64,000 nucleotides of DNA from Treponema berlinense (lineage in GTDB: Bacteria; Spirochaetota; Spirochaetia; Treponematales; Treponemataceae): the NCBI RefSeq assembly GCF_900167025.1, contig NZ_FUXC01000012.1:37062-101061 (forward strand). Direction: 5' to 3'. The position numbers and the translations under genes were made by a program. The notes beneath the pieces are model-generated. The model was given only the letters and a program-made list of their open reading frames with translations. It was not told the origin of the DNA and made no database searches. This document shows positions 18,686 to 27,716 of the stretch, piece after piece. Every line of letters begins with the position of its first letter. Position 1 is the first letter of the stretch.

Positions 18686-18835
18686 GGCACTCCGCCAAAA
18701 GGCGGCGCTACGTTCCGGGCTGCGCTATTCGCTCCGGCCGGCAAAAATGCCGTCTGCTTCGCACCCTGCACATCGCTAGTGCGTTTTTGCATATTTTCTC
18801 GCATAAGCGGAAAGGGTCTTTGGCGGCTTTACTTT
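18686..18835. repeat. GC-rich intergenic repeat, type C, copy C1
   Basis: This is a chain of short hairpins (for example CCGCC-AAAA-GGCGG at 18692-18705) rich in GC, in the 316-bp gap between uxaA and uxaB. It shares motifs with the other intergenic elements but has no conserved ends that I can define. Confidence 0.5.
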
Positions 18836-18860
18836 TTATCTCTTTCTATAAACAAAAAAA

Positions 18861-18892
18861 GGCTGTCCTAAAAATCAGGACAGCCTTTTTTT
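18861..18892. terminator. Terminator after uxaB
   Basis: A 9-bp GC-rich stem (18861-18869 with 18877-18885) is flanked by A7 and T7 tracts. It serves uxaB on the minus strand. Confidence 0.85.
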
Positions 18893-18915
18893 GCTGTTAT
18901 AGTATTTGAAATTAA

Positions 18916-20481
18916 CTATTTTACAATGTCTGCAAGTGCGGCTTTCATACCCTTAGTCTGAATGTCTGCGAGGTTCTGTGCTACGCTTGCTTCGAGTCCT
19001 TTGTATTTTGTGAGGTCTTCTTTCCAGAAGTCAACATTTGAAAGAACTTTGTTTGTAATAACTTTTGCGTCTTTTGTTTCTTTGTTGAGGGCAGCAAAGA
19101 ATTCGAGAACTGGAAGTGTATCTTTGTTTGGATAAACGCCTTCTTCTCTCTTTGATTCAAGATATTTTGCGCCTTTTTCGTCTGTTTTGATTTCTGTTCC
19201 GTTGTAGAAAGCAATCAAAGCGGCAATTGAGAACGAAAGAAGTTTTGGAACTGAGTTGTTCTTTGCCATGTACTGTGTTACAGATGGAAGACAACGTGTC
19301 CAGTATTTTGCAACTGAGTTCAAAGAAATTTCGATCAAGCGGTGCGGGTTGAACGGATTCTGGAAGCGTGACCATACATTTTCTGCGTATTCCTTAAGGT
19401 CTTCCTGATCTCCGTTGATTGAAGGAATGATTTCGTTGAAGATTACGTTGCGCATAAATTTCTGGGCGTCAGCGTTTGGTGTGTTAAAGCCTGTTCCAAC
19501 TTTTTCTGAACATACAATGTCCTGAACGTAGTTTGAACCTGCAAGGAAAGCTGCCAATACAGAAGATGTGTGTGCGCCGTTCAAGATGCGTACTTTTCTT
19601 GTGTGGTAGTAATCCATGTTCTGAACCCACTTAACAGAAAGTCCTGCTTTAACGAGTGGAAGCTCATCTTCGTGTGATTTTTTAGATTCGATAACCCAGA
19701 AGTGGAAAAGTTCTGCTGAGTCGAGGAGTTTATCTTCGTAGCCAAGTTTTTCGCAAATTTCTTCAGCCTGAGTTTTGCCTGTTTTTTCATTTTTTGTAAG
19801 AAGTGGGAAATATCCCGGAACAATGCGGTCAACAAGACAAGAGCAGACATCGCAAGCTTCGTCAAACCAGTTGATAAAGTCTGGTCCGAGCTGCCACATT
19901 TCTGCATAGCGGAGAATGTTGATGCGGAGGTTAAGACCTGCCTGGTCAGAAAGTTCACAAGGAATAAGAATCATTCCCTTTGAAACATCGCCGTTAAAAG
20001 CCTGGAAACGTTTATAAAGGAATGCTGTAACTTTTGCAGGGAAGTTTTTCTGTGGCTTCTGGTCAAGAGTTACTGGAACGCCGTCGATTTCTGCGTCGAA
20101 ACGAATACCTGCTTCAGTTGTGTTAGATACGATAAAGCGCAAGTCCGGGTTTGAAGCCAATGCAATGTAATCATCGTAATTTGTGTAAGGGTTGATAGAA
20201 CGGCTGATAGAGTTGATTGTGCGTGTTTCAACTGTTGGTTTTCCGTCTTTCATGCCGCGGAGAACAGTTGTGTAAAGGTTGTTCTGAGCGTTCATTGTGT
20301 CAACCATGCCTTTTTCGAGCGGCTGAACGATTACAACATTTCCGTTGAAGTCGGTTTTTTCGTTTACAATATCAATCTGCCAGTCTACGAATGCGCGGAG
20401 GAATCCGCCTTCACCAAACTGAAGAATTTTTTCTGGACGTTTTACAGTTTTTACAACGTCTTGTATAGACTTTAATGCCAT
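18916..20481 (-). CDS. uxaB: Tagaturonate reductase (altronate oxidoreductase)
   Basis: UxaB reduces D-tagaturonate to D-altronate with NADH, the step between UxaC and UxaA. The 521-residue protein belongs to the mannitol dehydrogenase family. It opens with PEKILQFGEGGFLRAFVDWQ (residues 16-35), the Rossmann start typical of UxaB as opposed to UxuB. Further matches are VSNTTEAGI, CELSDQAG and YYHTRKVRILNGAHTSS, which carries the catalytic lysine region. The start at 20481 has GGAGG 8 nt upstream; a TTG at 20496 would absorb that site. Confidence 0.93.
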   Translation of the reverse strand: MALKSIQDVVKTVKRPEKILQFGEGGFLRAFVDWQIDIVNEKTDFNGNVVIVQPLEKGMVDTMNAQNNLYTTVLRGMKDGKPTVETRTINSISRSINPYTNYDDYIALASNPDLRFIVSNTTEAGIRFDAEIDGVPVTLDQKPQKNFPAKVTAFLYKRFQAFNGDVSKGMILIPCELSDQAGLNLRINILRYAEMWQLGPDFINWFDEACDVCSCLVDRIVPGYFPLLTKNEKTGKTQAEEICEKLGYEDKLLDSAELFHFWVIESKKSHEDELPLVKAGLSVKWVQNMDYYHTRKVRILNGAHTSSVLAAFLAGSNYVQDIVCSEKVGTGFNTPNADAQKFMRNVIFNEIIPSINGDQEDLKEYAENVWSRFQNPFNPHRLIEISLNSVAKYWTRCLPSVTQYMAKNNSVPKLLSFSIAALIAFYNGTEIKTDEKGAKYLESKREEGVYPNKDTLPVLEFFAALNKETKDAKVITNKVLSNVDFWKEDLTKYKGLEASVAQNLADIQTKGMKAALADIVK

Positions 20482-20550
20482 TTTAGAAGCCTCCAAAAAT
20501 AATGTTTGATTTTATCATTTATGGATAAGACTTTCAATTAGAGGAAAATT

Positions 20551-20640
20551 TATAGCCCCGATTGGAACCCCGGAGTTTCCGGAGGAAATGGAGCGGATGC
20601 GGAAGGGTGGAAAGCGGGTTTGTGAGAAAAATGCGCTCCA
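20551..20640 (+). repeat. Family A structured intergenic repeat, copy A3
   Basis: It contains CCCCGGA...TCCGGAGG (a short variable hairpin), AATGGAGC, GCGGAA, GGGTTTGTGAG and the GAGAAAAATGCGCTCCA end shared with copy A4. It lies between uxaB and the divergent regulator gene. Confidence 0.65.
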
Positions 20641-20726
20641 AAACTTTAAAAATATTTTAAATCCTTTGTACAATAACGGAAGCACTTGTAAAAAAAACGA
20701 CATAATAATAAAATCCGTATGATTAT

Positions 20727-23700
20727 ATGTTGGGGGAAAATTTGAATATCGGCACGTCTGGAAAAAGAATCGGTTTTGCTCTGAGTACAATTCATTTTGG
20801 ATCGTCATTAAAGCTTTGGTTTAAACTTGCAAATTACGCTTCTCAAGAAAAAGGTTCGTTTTTTATTTTTCCTGGAAGCAATTTAAGCAATTCTGGCGCA
20901 AATTCTCTTTTTAACGAAATCTATAAACTTGTTAATTCAGAAAATCTTGATGGTTTGATAAGCTGGGCTTCGAGCATAAGCAACGGCGTTTCTTACGAAA
21001 AGAGTGTTGAATTTCATAAAAAATTTGAAAATCTTCCATTTGTAACTATTGGTCAAAAAATTAACGGCGCGCCAAGTGTTTCTTTTGATGCCTACGAAGG
21101 AATGAAAGAATTAACAAAACACTTGATTGTAGTTCATGGCGCAAAAAAGATTGCGTTTATCCGCGGTCCAAAAAATCATACTTCGGCTCAGGATCGTTTC
21201 CGCGGTTTTTTTGATGCTGTAAAAGAAGCCGGAATTTTAGACGAAAATTTGATTTCTGATTATACGGATTGGTACGAAAGCGAAAAAGGCGCGGTTCAGC
21301 TTTATAATGAAAGAAATTTAGTTCCTGGAAAAGATTTTGACGCTCTTTTGTGTGCCAGCGATATGATTGCCCTTTCTTCGGTTGAATATTTTGAAAAGCA
21401 CGGCTACAAGGTTCCAAAAGATTATATTTGCGGCGGTTTTAATGATTCTGTAGAAAGCCGCGTAAGTTCTGTTTCTCTTTCTACGGTTCATATGCCAATG
21501 GAAAAACTCGGAGTTGTTGCTTATCAGAAGCTTGTTCAGCTTTTGAATGGCGAAAAAGTGGAAGATACGGTTTTGCCGGCATATCCTGTAATCCGTGAAA
21601 GTTGCGGTTGTAATAATTTAAAGCATCTTCAGAATTTTTATGATTCAAAAAAACGTATAAAAAACCGCGATGATTTTGTTGAAGAGATTTCAAAACTCTT
21701 TCATGCGGATGAAAAAGAGCGCGAAGAACTGATTCTGCCTCTTTTTGAAGCGTTGTTTGAAAATAATCAGTCGGATTTTTATCGCCGTCTGAGCGACGTT
21801 TTGACGGTGTATTTTAAGAAAGAAGGTGAACTTTTTACTCTATATGAGGCATTGCGTCTTTTTAAAAATTCGACATTTTTGCCGGAAGAATATGTAACGA
21901 AGGTTATAAGCACTGTAAATTTGATAATTCCTCAGATTCAGCGAAAAATTTGCGAACTTAGGACTTTTAGCGAAAAAAATGCGTCGATTGTTAGTTCGTT
22001 AAAAAGCGCCCTGCTCGCTGCCCACGATTTTGACGCTTTAATGAAAATTCTTTCGGATTATTTGCCAAAAATCGGAATTAGAAGCACGGCTCTTGTTCTT
22101 TACGAAGAAGACGGAACTTCAAGATATGTCGGTGGATTTAATTCTTCTGGCGAGCTTTGCCTCGAAGAAAAGCTTTTTTCTTCAAAACTTTTGGTTCCGG
22201 AAGAATTTAAAAAAGATTTTGAATACGGAGTTTATCTTGTCCAGCCGCTTTTTATGGAAAATAAACCTCTCGGCTATATGATAAATGGCTATTCTGACTG
22301 CGATGGAAGCGTTTACGAAGGGCTGAGGGTTTCGGTTGGAAACACGATTCAAAATATTCTTCTATTTAAAGAAATCGACAAGGCGCGTCAAAAAGCCGAA
22401 AAAGCGGAATTTGCTAAAACTGAGTTTTTTGCAAATGTTGGAAGCGAACTTTGCGATCCTTTAAAAGATTTGTCTGCAAAAATATTCCAAATGCAGGGAA
22501 ATATAGAAAAAGGCATTGTAGATCAGGATATTCTTACTGAACAGCTGATATTCCTTCGCTCTCAAATTCAGTCTCAGCTTCATAAAACCGTTACTCTTGT
22601 TGAACTTACCCGTTCGCAGGTTGACGATTTGCCGATGGATAAAAAACTTTTTGACATTCGTCAAGTTTTGCCGGGAAGCGTTGTTGCTTCCTTAAACCAG
22701 AAATTTCCGCTTATTTACGGAGATCCTGACCGCTTAAAAAAAGCCCTCCTCACTTTTTTTGGCGACGGAAAAGGCACAATGTCGCTTTCTGCCGGATATG
22801 AAGGGTTAAAAATCAACTTAAGGACAAGGCATCTCGATTGGAAAGATCCGGAATTCTTGCTGGCAGAAAAGATTATTCTTTTGCAGTACGGCGAAGTTCA
22901 AAAAATTGATGATGAATCGCTTTTGATAATTTTGCCTTGGCCTAATCTTGCAGGACTTCCGCCGGTAAAAACGGAAAAGTCTCCGAAAAATGTTATAAAT
23001 CTTTCTTCTAAAGAAACAATTTCGGAAATTTTCGATATGCCGGTTGTAAATTTTGACGCTCTGGCCGATGACAAGCCCGAAAATGCAGTTCTCTACTGGC
23101 GGTCTGACAACGCTCCGATTGACGAATGGGTAAAGGTTTACAGTTTGCGTCATAACGAAAATCTTTTCCGTGCACCGATTTTGTGTTACAGTCACGAGCT
23201 TATAAGTCATAATTTTGTTGAAATGCTTGAATCGAAGGTCCGCGCTCAAAAATCTGCTCCGGTTTTATTTATAAATGCAAAACGTACGAATTATGGAACT
23301 TGGGCGACCGATTCTAACAGCGTAAAAATTCAGTCAATGGCGGAATTTGAGCATATCCTTGAAGAAATTACACCTTCGCTGATTGTTTTTGAATCAATTG
23401 ATGAAGAAAGCATAAAGAAGATCAGAAAAAATCCAAAAACTGTCCTTGTGCCAATTATCGTCTTGCCGGAAACAATTTCTTCTGAAGAAGAAGTTGAGCT
23501 TTTGTGCGCTCATCCAAGAATTATTTTGTGTAATAGCGGAGCTGCTGATTCTGAACAGTTTGAAAGTAGAATTCACGAAATTCTCGCAGGTGATGAAATT
23601 ATGCCGCCGCATACAGGCGCGCTGGTAAAAAAAGCGATTCTTTATCTTAATAAAAATGCTTCTCAGCAGATTGTAAGATGGAAGCTTGCCGACACTGTTC

Positions 23701-23930
23701 ACGTTAGCGAAGATTACTTGACGAGAATTTTCCATAAAGAAATTGGACTTTCGCTCTGGGAATACTTAAATCGTTATAGAATTTTCCTTGCGACAAAAAT
23801 GCTTCTTGAAACGAATGACACAATTTACGAAATTGCAGAAAAATCTGGTTTTCAGGATCAGGCATATTTTTGTAGAGTATTTAAAAAGGTCTACGGTATT
23901 CCACCTGGAAAAATTCGGACAAAACAGTAA
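20727..23930 (+). CDS. AraC-family regulator with LacI-type sensor and degenerate histidine-kinase and receiver regions
   Basis: The 1067-residue protein is a large soluble regulator. Residues about 12-300 form a periplasmic-binding-protein-like sugar sensor of the LacI type (RIGFALST, KIAFIRGP, ALLCASDMIALSSVEYFEKH). About 420-560 looks GAF-like. Near 566, FFANVGSELCDPL aligns with a HisKA box, but the phospho-accepting His is Ser, and a kinase ATP-binding region follows in eroded form. About 800-950 resembles a receiver with PSLIVFES, where the Asp is Glu. An AraC HTH occupies about 980-1065. It probably controls the adjacent importer and perhaps the uxa genes. ATG 20727 has no Shine-Dalgarno sequence, whereas TTG 20742 has GGGGG just upstream and may be the true start. 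Confidence 0.85.
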   Translation: MLGENLNIGTSGKRIGFALSTIHFGSSLKLWFKLANYASQEKGSFFIFPGSNLSNSGANSLFNEIYKLVNSENLDGLISWASSISNGVSYEKSVEFHKKFENLPFVTIGQKINGAPSVSFDAYEGMKELTKHLIVVHGAKKIAFIRGPKNHTSAQDRFRGFFDAVKEAGILDENLISDYTDWYESEKGAVQLYNERNLVPGKDFDALLCASDMIALSSVEYFEKHGYKVPKDYICGGFNDSVESRVSSVSLSTVHMPMEKLGVVAYQKLVQLLNGEKVEDTVLPAYPVIRESCGCNNLKHLQNFYDSKKRIKNRDDFVEEISKLFHADEKEREELILPLFEALFENNQSDFYRRLSDVLTVYFKKEGELFTLYEALRLFKNSTFLPEEYVTKVISTVNLIIPQIQRKICELRTFSEKNASIVSSLKSALLAAHDFDALMKILSDYLPKIGIRSTALVLYEEDGTSRYVGGFNSSGELCLEEKLFSSKLLVPEEFKKDFEYGVYLVQPLFMENKPLGYMINGYSDCDGSVYEGLRVSVGNTIQNILLFKEIDKARQKAEKAEFAKTEFFANVGSELCDPLKDLSAKIFQMQGNIEKGIVDQDILTEQLIFLRSQIQSQLHKTVTLVELTRSQVDDLPMDKKLFDIRQVLPGSVVASLNQKFPLIYGDPDRLKKALLTFFGDGKGTMSLSAGYEGLKINLRTRHLDWKDPEFLLAEKIILLQYGEVQKIDDESLLIILPWPNLAGLPPVKTEKSPKNVINLSSKETISEIFDMPVVNFDALADDKPENAVLYWRSDNAPIDEWVKVYSLRHNENLFRAPILCYSHELISHNFVEMLESKVRAQKSAPVLFINAKRTNYGTWATDSNSVKIQSMAEFEHILEEITPSLIVFESIDEESIKKIRKNPKTVLVPIIVLPETISSEEEVELLCAHPRIILCNSGAADSEQFESRIHEILAGDEIMPPHTGALVKKAILYLNKNASQQIVRWKLADTVHVSEDYLTRIFHKEIGLSLWEYLNRYRIFLATKMLLETNDTIYEIAEKSGFQDQAYFCRVFKKVYGIPPGKIRTKQ

Positions 23931-24019
23931 GAATTTTTTAAGCATAGTTCGTTTTTGTCCAATAAAACGCTTGTCAATTTTATATAAAAAAAGTTATTAT
24001 AAAAGAACTGAGGTTAAAT

Positions 24020-24961
24020 ATGATCGCACAAGAAACAACAGCTCTTAAAGCTCCAAAGAAAAACCTTTGGAAAGATGTTAAGAGACACTATTCTGTTTAT
24101 GCACTGCTCGTTATCCCAGCTGTTTACTATGCTGTCTTGAAGTATGGTGCAATTGTGAACGGACAGATTGCTTTTAAAAGCTTTTTGCCTGCAGATGGAA
24201 TTTGGGGAAGTAGCTGGATTGGATTCCGCAATTTCGTAGATTTCTTCCAGTCATTCTATTTTGGTGAATTGCTTCGCAACACAATTTTTTACAGTTTGTT
24301 AAAACTTGTAATCAGTGTTCCACTTTCAATTATTCTTGCTGTAACTCTTTATGAATGTACTCATGACATTCTTCGTAGAGTTGTACAGACTCTTGCTTAC
24401 CTTCCACACTTTCTTTCGTGGGTTATTATGTACGGTATCCTGCTTGTACTTTTGGCTCCTGGTGATGGTATGGTAAACGACATCGTTAAATTTTTTGGCG
24501 GTGATCCAGTAGACTTTCTTACAAACACTCACACATTCCCTGCTATTGTAATCATTTCTGATGCATGGAAGGAAATGGGATGGGCTGCAATTATCTTTAT
24601 TGCCGCTTTGATGGGAATTGACCCTTCATTGTTTGAAGCTGCAATGGTTGAAGGCGCATCTGCTGTTCAGCGTGTTTGGTATATTACAATTCCGTCTATT
24701 AAACCAGTAATTGTAACTGTAGTTCTTCTTAAACTCGGTACAGTTCTTGATGCTGGATTTAACCAGATGTTCATGTTGTACTCTGTTCCTGTATATTCTG
24801 TAGCCGATATTATCGATACTTGGGTATATCGTCAGGGTCTTCTGCAGTTCAAGTTTGCTCTTGCTACTGCCGTTGGTATTTTCAAGGGTGTAATCGGTAT
24901 GCTTCTTGTAATGGCATCTAACGCTGTTACTAAAAAACTTGCTGATTCTTCACTTCTGTAA
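24020..24961 (+). CDS. ABC sugar-importer permease, LplB type
   Basis: This 313-residue inner-membrane subunit of a carbohydrate importer has six predicted membrane segments and the EAA motif EAAMVEGASAVQRVWYITIP near residue 212, which contacts the ATPase. The N-terminal HYSVYALLVIPAVYYAVLKYG matches LplB-family permeases that pair with YtcP-type partners. No ATPase gene is nearby, so a shared MsmX-like ATPase encoded elsewhere is likely, as is common for this family. Codon use is enriched in C-ending codons relative to neighbours, suggesting high expression. Confidence 0.9.
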   Translation: MIAQETTALKAPKKNLWKDVKRHYSVYALLVIPAVYYAVLKYGAIVNGQIAFKSFLPADGIWGSSWIGFRNFVDFFQSFYFGELLRNTIFYSLLKLVISVPLSIILAVTLYECTHDILRRVVQTLAYLPHFLSWVIMYGILLVLLAPGDGMVNDIVKFFGGDPVDFLTNTHTFPAIVIISDAWKEMGWAAIIFIAALMGIDPSLFEAAMVEGASAVQRVWYITIPSIKPVIVTVVLLKLGTVLDAGFNQMFMLYSVPVYSVADIIDTWVYRQGLLQFKFALATAVGIFKGVIGMLLVMASNAVTKKLADSSLL

Positions 24962-24976
24962 TTAAGGGAGACTAAA

Positions 24977-25867
24977 ATGACAAAACCAAGTACAGTAAAA
25001 CTTACTGCAGGTGATCGCACATTCTATATTTGTATCAATGCTTTTCTTATTTTTATTGGTGTAATTATTGCGATCCCAATGTGGTCTACAATCACACTTT
25101 CTTTCCGTCCAAACTCATTCCTCGGAACAAACTTTGAAGGTATGTTCCTTCCTGTATGGAAATGGGATGTTTCTGCTTACAAAGCTTTGCTCGGTAACGC
25201 TGGATTTATTACAGCTTTCTGGAACTCATTGAAGATTATGGCATTTGGTGTTGTAACTGCTCTCGCTCTTACAGTTCCTATGGCATATTGTATGTCTGTT
25301 TCTGATCTTCCAGGTCGCAAAGTCCTTAACTACTTTGTACTTATTCCATATTTGTTCAATATTGGTGTAATCCCAACATACCTTGTTGTAACAAATCTTC
25401 ATCTTACAAACCACTTGGCTTCAATCTTCTTGCCAGGTGCAATTGGTACATACAACTGTTTGATTATGCGTGGTTTCTTTGAAGGAATTCCTGAATCTTT
25501 GAAAGAATCTGCTCGTATTGACGGTGCTGCTGAATGGTATGTTCTTGTGTCTATTATTCTTCCATTGTCAAAACCAATCATTATGACAATCGGTTTGTAC
25601 TACGCTGTAAACTTCTGGAACGACTTCATGCACGCTATGCTTTACTTGAACGAAGCTTACTTGCAGCCACTTCCAATATTGCTCCGCAATATTTTGATGG
25701 CTTCTGGTATGAACGAATACGTTGAAGTAAACGCTTTCGGTAATGCTTCTGTACAGGCTATTAAGGCGGCTTCTGTATTTATGTCGGCAATTCCTATGAT
25801 TATTGCTTATCCATTTATTCAGAAATACTTTACAAAGGGTACAATGCTTGGTTCTGTTAAGGGCTAA
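24977..25867 (+). CDS. ABC sugar-importer permease, YtcP/LplC type
   Basis: This is the second permease subunit, 296 residues with six membrane segments. The EAA-type loop ESARIDGAAEWYVLVSIILP sits near residue 178, and YFVLIPYLFNIGVIPTYLVV is characteristic of the YtcP/LplC group. It is preceded by AGGGAG and lies 15 nt after the first permease. A terminator-like hairpin and a fresh promoter separate it from the binding-protein gene. Confidence 0.9.
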   Translation: MTKPSTVKLTAGDRTFYICINAFLIFIGVIIAIPMWSTITLSFRPNSFLGTNFEGMFLPVWKWDVSAYKALLGNAGFITAFWNSLKIMAFGVVTALALTVPMAYCMSVSDLPGRKVLNYFVLIPYLFNIGVIPTYLVVTNLHLTNHLASIFLPGAIGTYNCLIMRGFFEGIPESLKESARIDGAAEWYVLVSIILPLSKPIIMTIGLYYAVNFWNDFMHAMLYLNEAYLQPLPILLRNILMASGMNEYVEVNAFGNASVQAIKAASVFMSAIPMIIAYPFIQKYFTKGTMLGSVKG

Positions 25868-25885
25868 GTTTTAGCACTGCATTTG

Positions 25886-25926
25886 TTGACCAGATGATAA
25901 AAAAAATATTGTCTGGTCAATTTTTT
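25886..25926 (+). terminator. Terminator between permease and binding-protein genes
   Basis: A 9-bp stem (25886-25894 with 25912-25920) is followed by T6. Confidence 0.75.
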
Positions 25927-25936
25927 GTGCTATAAT
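25909..25936 (+). promoter_or_regulatory. Promoter of the binding-protein gene
   Basis: TTGTCT (25909-25914), 16 nt, TATAAT (25931-25936). It overlaps the 3' arm of the preceding terminator and would give a leader of about 70 nt containing a short hairpin and AAGGAGG. Confidence 0.65.
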
Positions 25937-26014
25937 TAAGGTATCGCGATTTTTAAAATCGGGTATTTTTATTTATAAAATTGTTTTCATTCGATTCAAT
26001 ATAAGGAGGATAAA

Positions 26015-27634
26015 ATGAAAAACTTTTTCAAGAATCTCGCGCTCATCGCTTTGGTTCTTACAGTTGCTTCTCCAGTTTTTGCTGCAAAAAAATGGAAGGC
26101 AAACAAAGACGGTACAGTTGACATTGAACTTTGGTACGGTGCTGCTGTAACAGAAGCTGGTCCACCACCTGCTGACTGGGTTGCTTATAAAATTATTAAG
26201 GAAAAGCTCGGAATTAACTTGGTTATAACAGCTCTTCCTTCAAACGAATCTGACCAGGATACAAAAATCAACGCTGCTGGTGCTGCTAACTCTCTTCCTG
26301 ACTTGTTCATGGTAAGCGATAACTGTTTCCAGATTTTGACAAAACAGAAACTTCTTGCTCCTGTAGATGATATGTTTGCAATGATGCCTAACCGCACTGC
26401 AAAACTTTATGATAAAGATGCCCGCAAGCACTCTACTGTAAACGGTGTTTGCTATGGTCTTGATCAGCCAGGTACAATCGTTCGTAACGAAGGTATCCTT
26501 ATCCGCAAAGACTGGCTCGACAAACTCGGACTCAAAGTTCCTAAGACAACAGATGAATTCTTCGAAGTAATGAAAGCATTTACTTTCAAAGATCCAGATG
26601 GAAACGGAAAGAACGATACATACGGTCTCGGTGCTTATATCGAACTTAAGCCAATGTGTGAAGGTCTTGGTGCTCGTTTTGACCCATGGTTCGGTGCATT
26701 TGGTGTTGCTGGAACTTGGTCTATGTCTAAAGACGGTGCAGGTCTTAACATCAACAAACCAGAATATTATGACGCTCTTGAATTCCTCAAGAAAATCATT
26801 GATGCAAAAGTTATTGATCCAAACTGGACAGCTTACAAAAAGGACGACTACCGTGCTTCTTGGAAACAGGGAAAATTCGGTATCTTCCGTGAACAGAACG
26901 CTGCTGCATTTGCAGAATCAAACTATGCTCCATTCGATCAGAACTTCCCTAAAGGTGATTTGATTATCGTTGATCCACCAGTTGGACCAAAAGGAAAATC
27001 AGCTGCTGGTGTTTATGATCAGGCTTACCGTCGCTACTGTGTAGCAAAATCAAACGCTGACCAGACAATCAAAAACTGGAAAGATGTTGATGGAACTAAA
27101 AAGACTATTACAAAGAAACAGATGATTGCTCGTCTTCTTGAATGGATGTCTTCTGACGAAGGTTACTACCTCCTTGGATACGGTGTTGAAGGTGTAAACT
27201 ATGTACTCGATCCAAAAACAGGTGCACCAACAAAAGATGGTATTCCAGATAAGAACTTGGCTTTCTCTAAACCAAAGATGCAGCCTTTGACACAGCTCCG
27301 CAACATGGTTTACTACAACTCAGATGCTGAACTTATTTCTCGTTACCCAACTTATACAACAGCAGTTTCAAAGAAACAGCTTTCTTCTTTGAAGGCTCTC
27401 CGCGAAATGCAGTCTAAACCATGGACACCAGTAATTGGTGCTTCTCTTCTCCCTCTTCCAGATGCTGACCTTCAGCGTTTCTACGAACAGGGTGTAGTTG
27501 AATTTATGACAGGCAAACGCCAGCTTACAAAAGCTAACTGGGATGCTTGGTTGGCAGAATTCAACAACATGGGTGGAAAAGCTTGGGAACAGGCTGGTAT
27601 TGCTAAGATGAAGGAAATGAACCTTCTTTACTAG
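26015..27634 (+). CDS. Extracellular solute-binding protein of the sugar ABC importer
   Basis: This 539-residue binding protein has a signal peptide (residues 1-23, ending SPVFA) but no lipobox cysteine, so it is probably free in the periplasm. The mature part has the family opening VDIELWYG and the hinge-region motifs expected of LipO-type partners of LplB/YtcP permeases, such as DWLDKLGLKVPKTTDEFFEVMKAF-like spacing and WMSSDEGYYLLGYGVEG. The likely substrate is a uronide or pectic oligosaccharide, inferred from the neighbouring uxa genes. A very strong AAGGAGG and biased codons suggest abundant expression from its own promoter. Confidence 0.88.
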   Translation: MKNFFKNLALIALVLTVASPVFAAKKWKANKDGTVDIELWYGAAVTEAGPPPADWVAYKIIKEKLGINLVITALPSNESDQDTKINAAGAANSLPDLFMVSDNCFQILTKQKLLAPVDDMFAMMPNRTAKLYDKDARKHSTVNGVCYGLDQPGTIVRNEGILIRKDWLDKLGLKVPKTTDEFFEVMKAFTFKDPDGNGKNDTYGLGAYIELKPMCEGLGARFDPWFGAFGVAGTWSMSKDGAGLNINKPEYYDALEFLKKIIDAKVIDPNWTAYKKDDYRASWKQGKFGIFREQNAAAFAESNYAPFDQNFPKGDLIIVDPPVGPKGKSAAGVYDQAYRRYCVAKSNADQTIKNWKDVDGTKKTITKKQMIARLLEWMSSDEGYYLLGYGVEGVNYVLDPKTGAPTKDGIPDKNLAFSKPKMQPLTQLRNMVYYNSDAELISRYPTYTTAVSKKQLSSLKALREMQSKPWTPVIGASLLPLPDADLQRFYEQGVVEFMTGKRQLTKANWDAWLAEFNNMGGKAWEQAGIAKMKEMNLLY

Positions 27635-27656
27635 TTTTTAGTAAATTAGCTAACCC

Positions 27657-27690
27657 GAAAAGCGGTATCGAAAGGTACCGCTTTTTTTTT
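27657..27690 (+). terminator. Terminator after the binding-protein gene
   Basis: A 9-bp stem with a GAAA tetraloop (27661-27669 with 27674-27682) is followed by a long T tract. Confidence 0.9.
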
Positions 27691-27716
27691 ATTTAAATTT
27701 GATTTATATTCAATAT

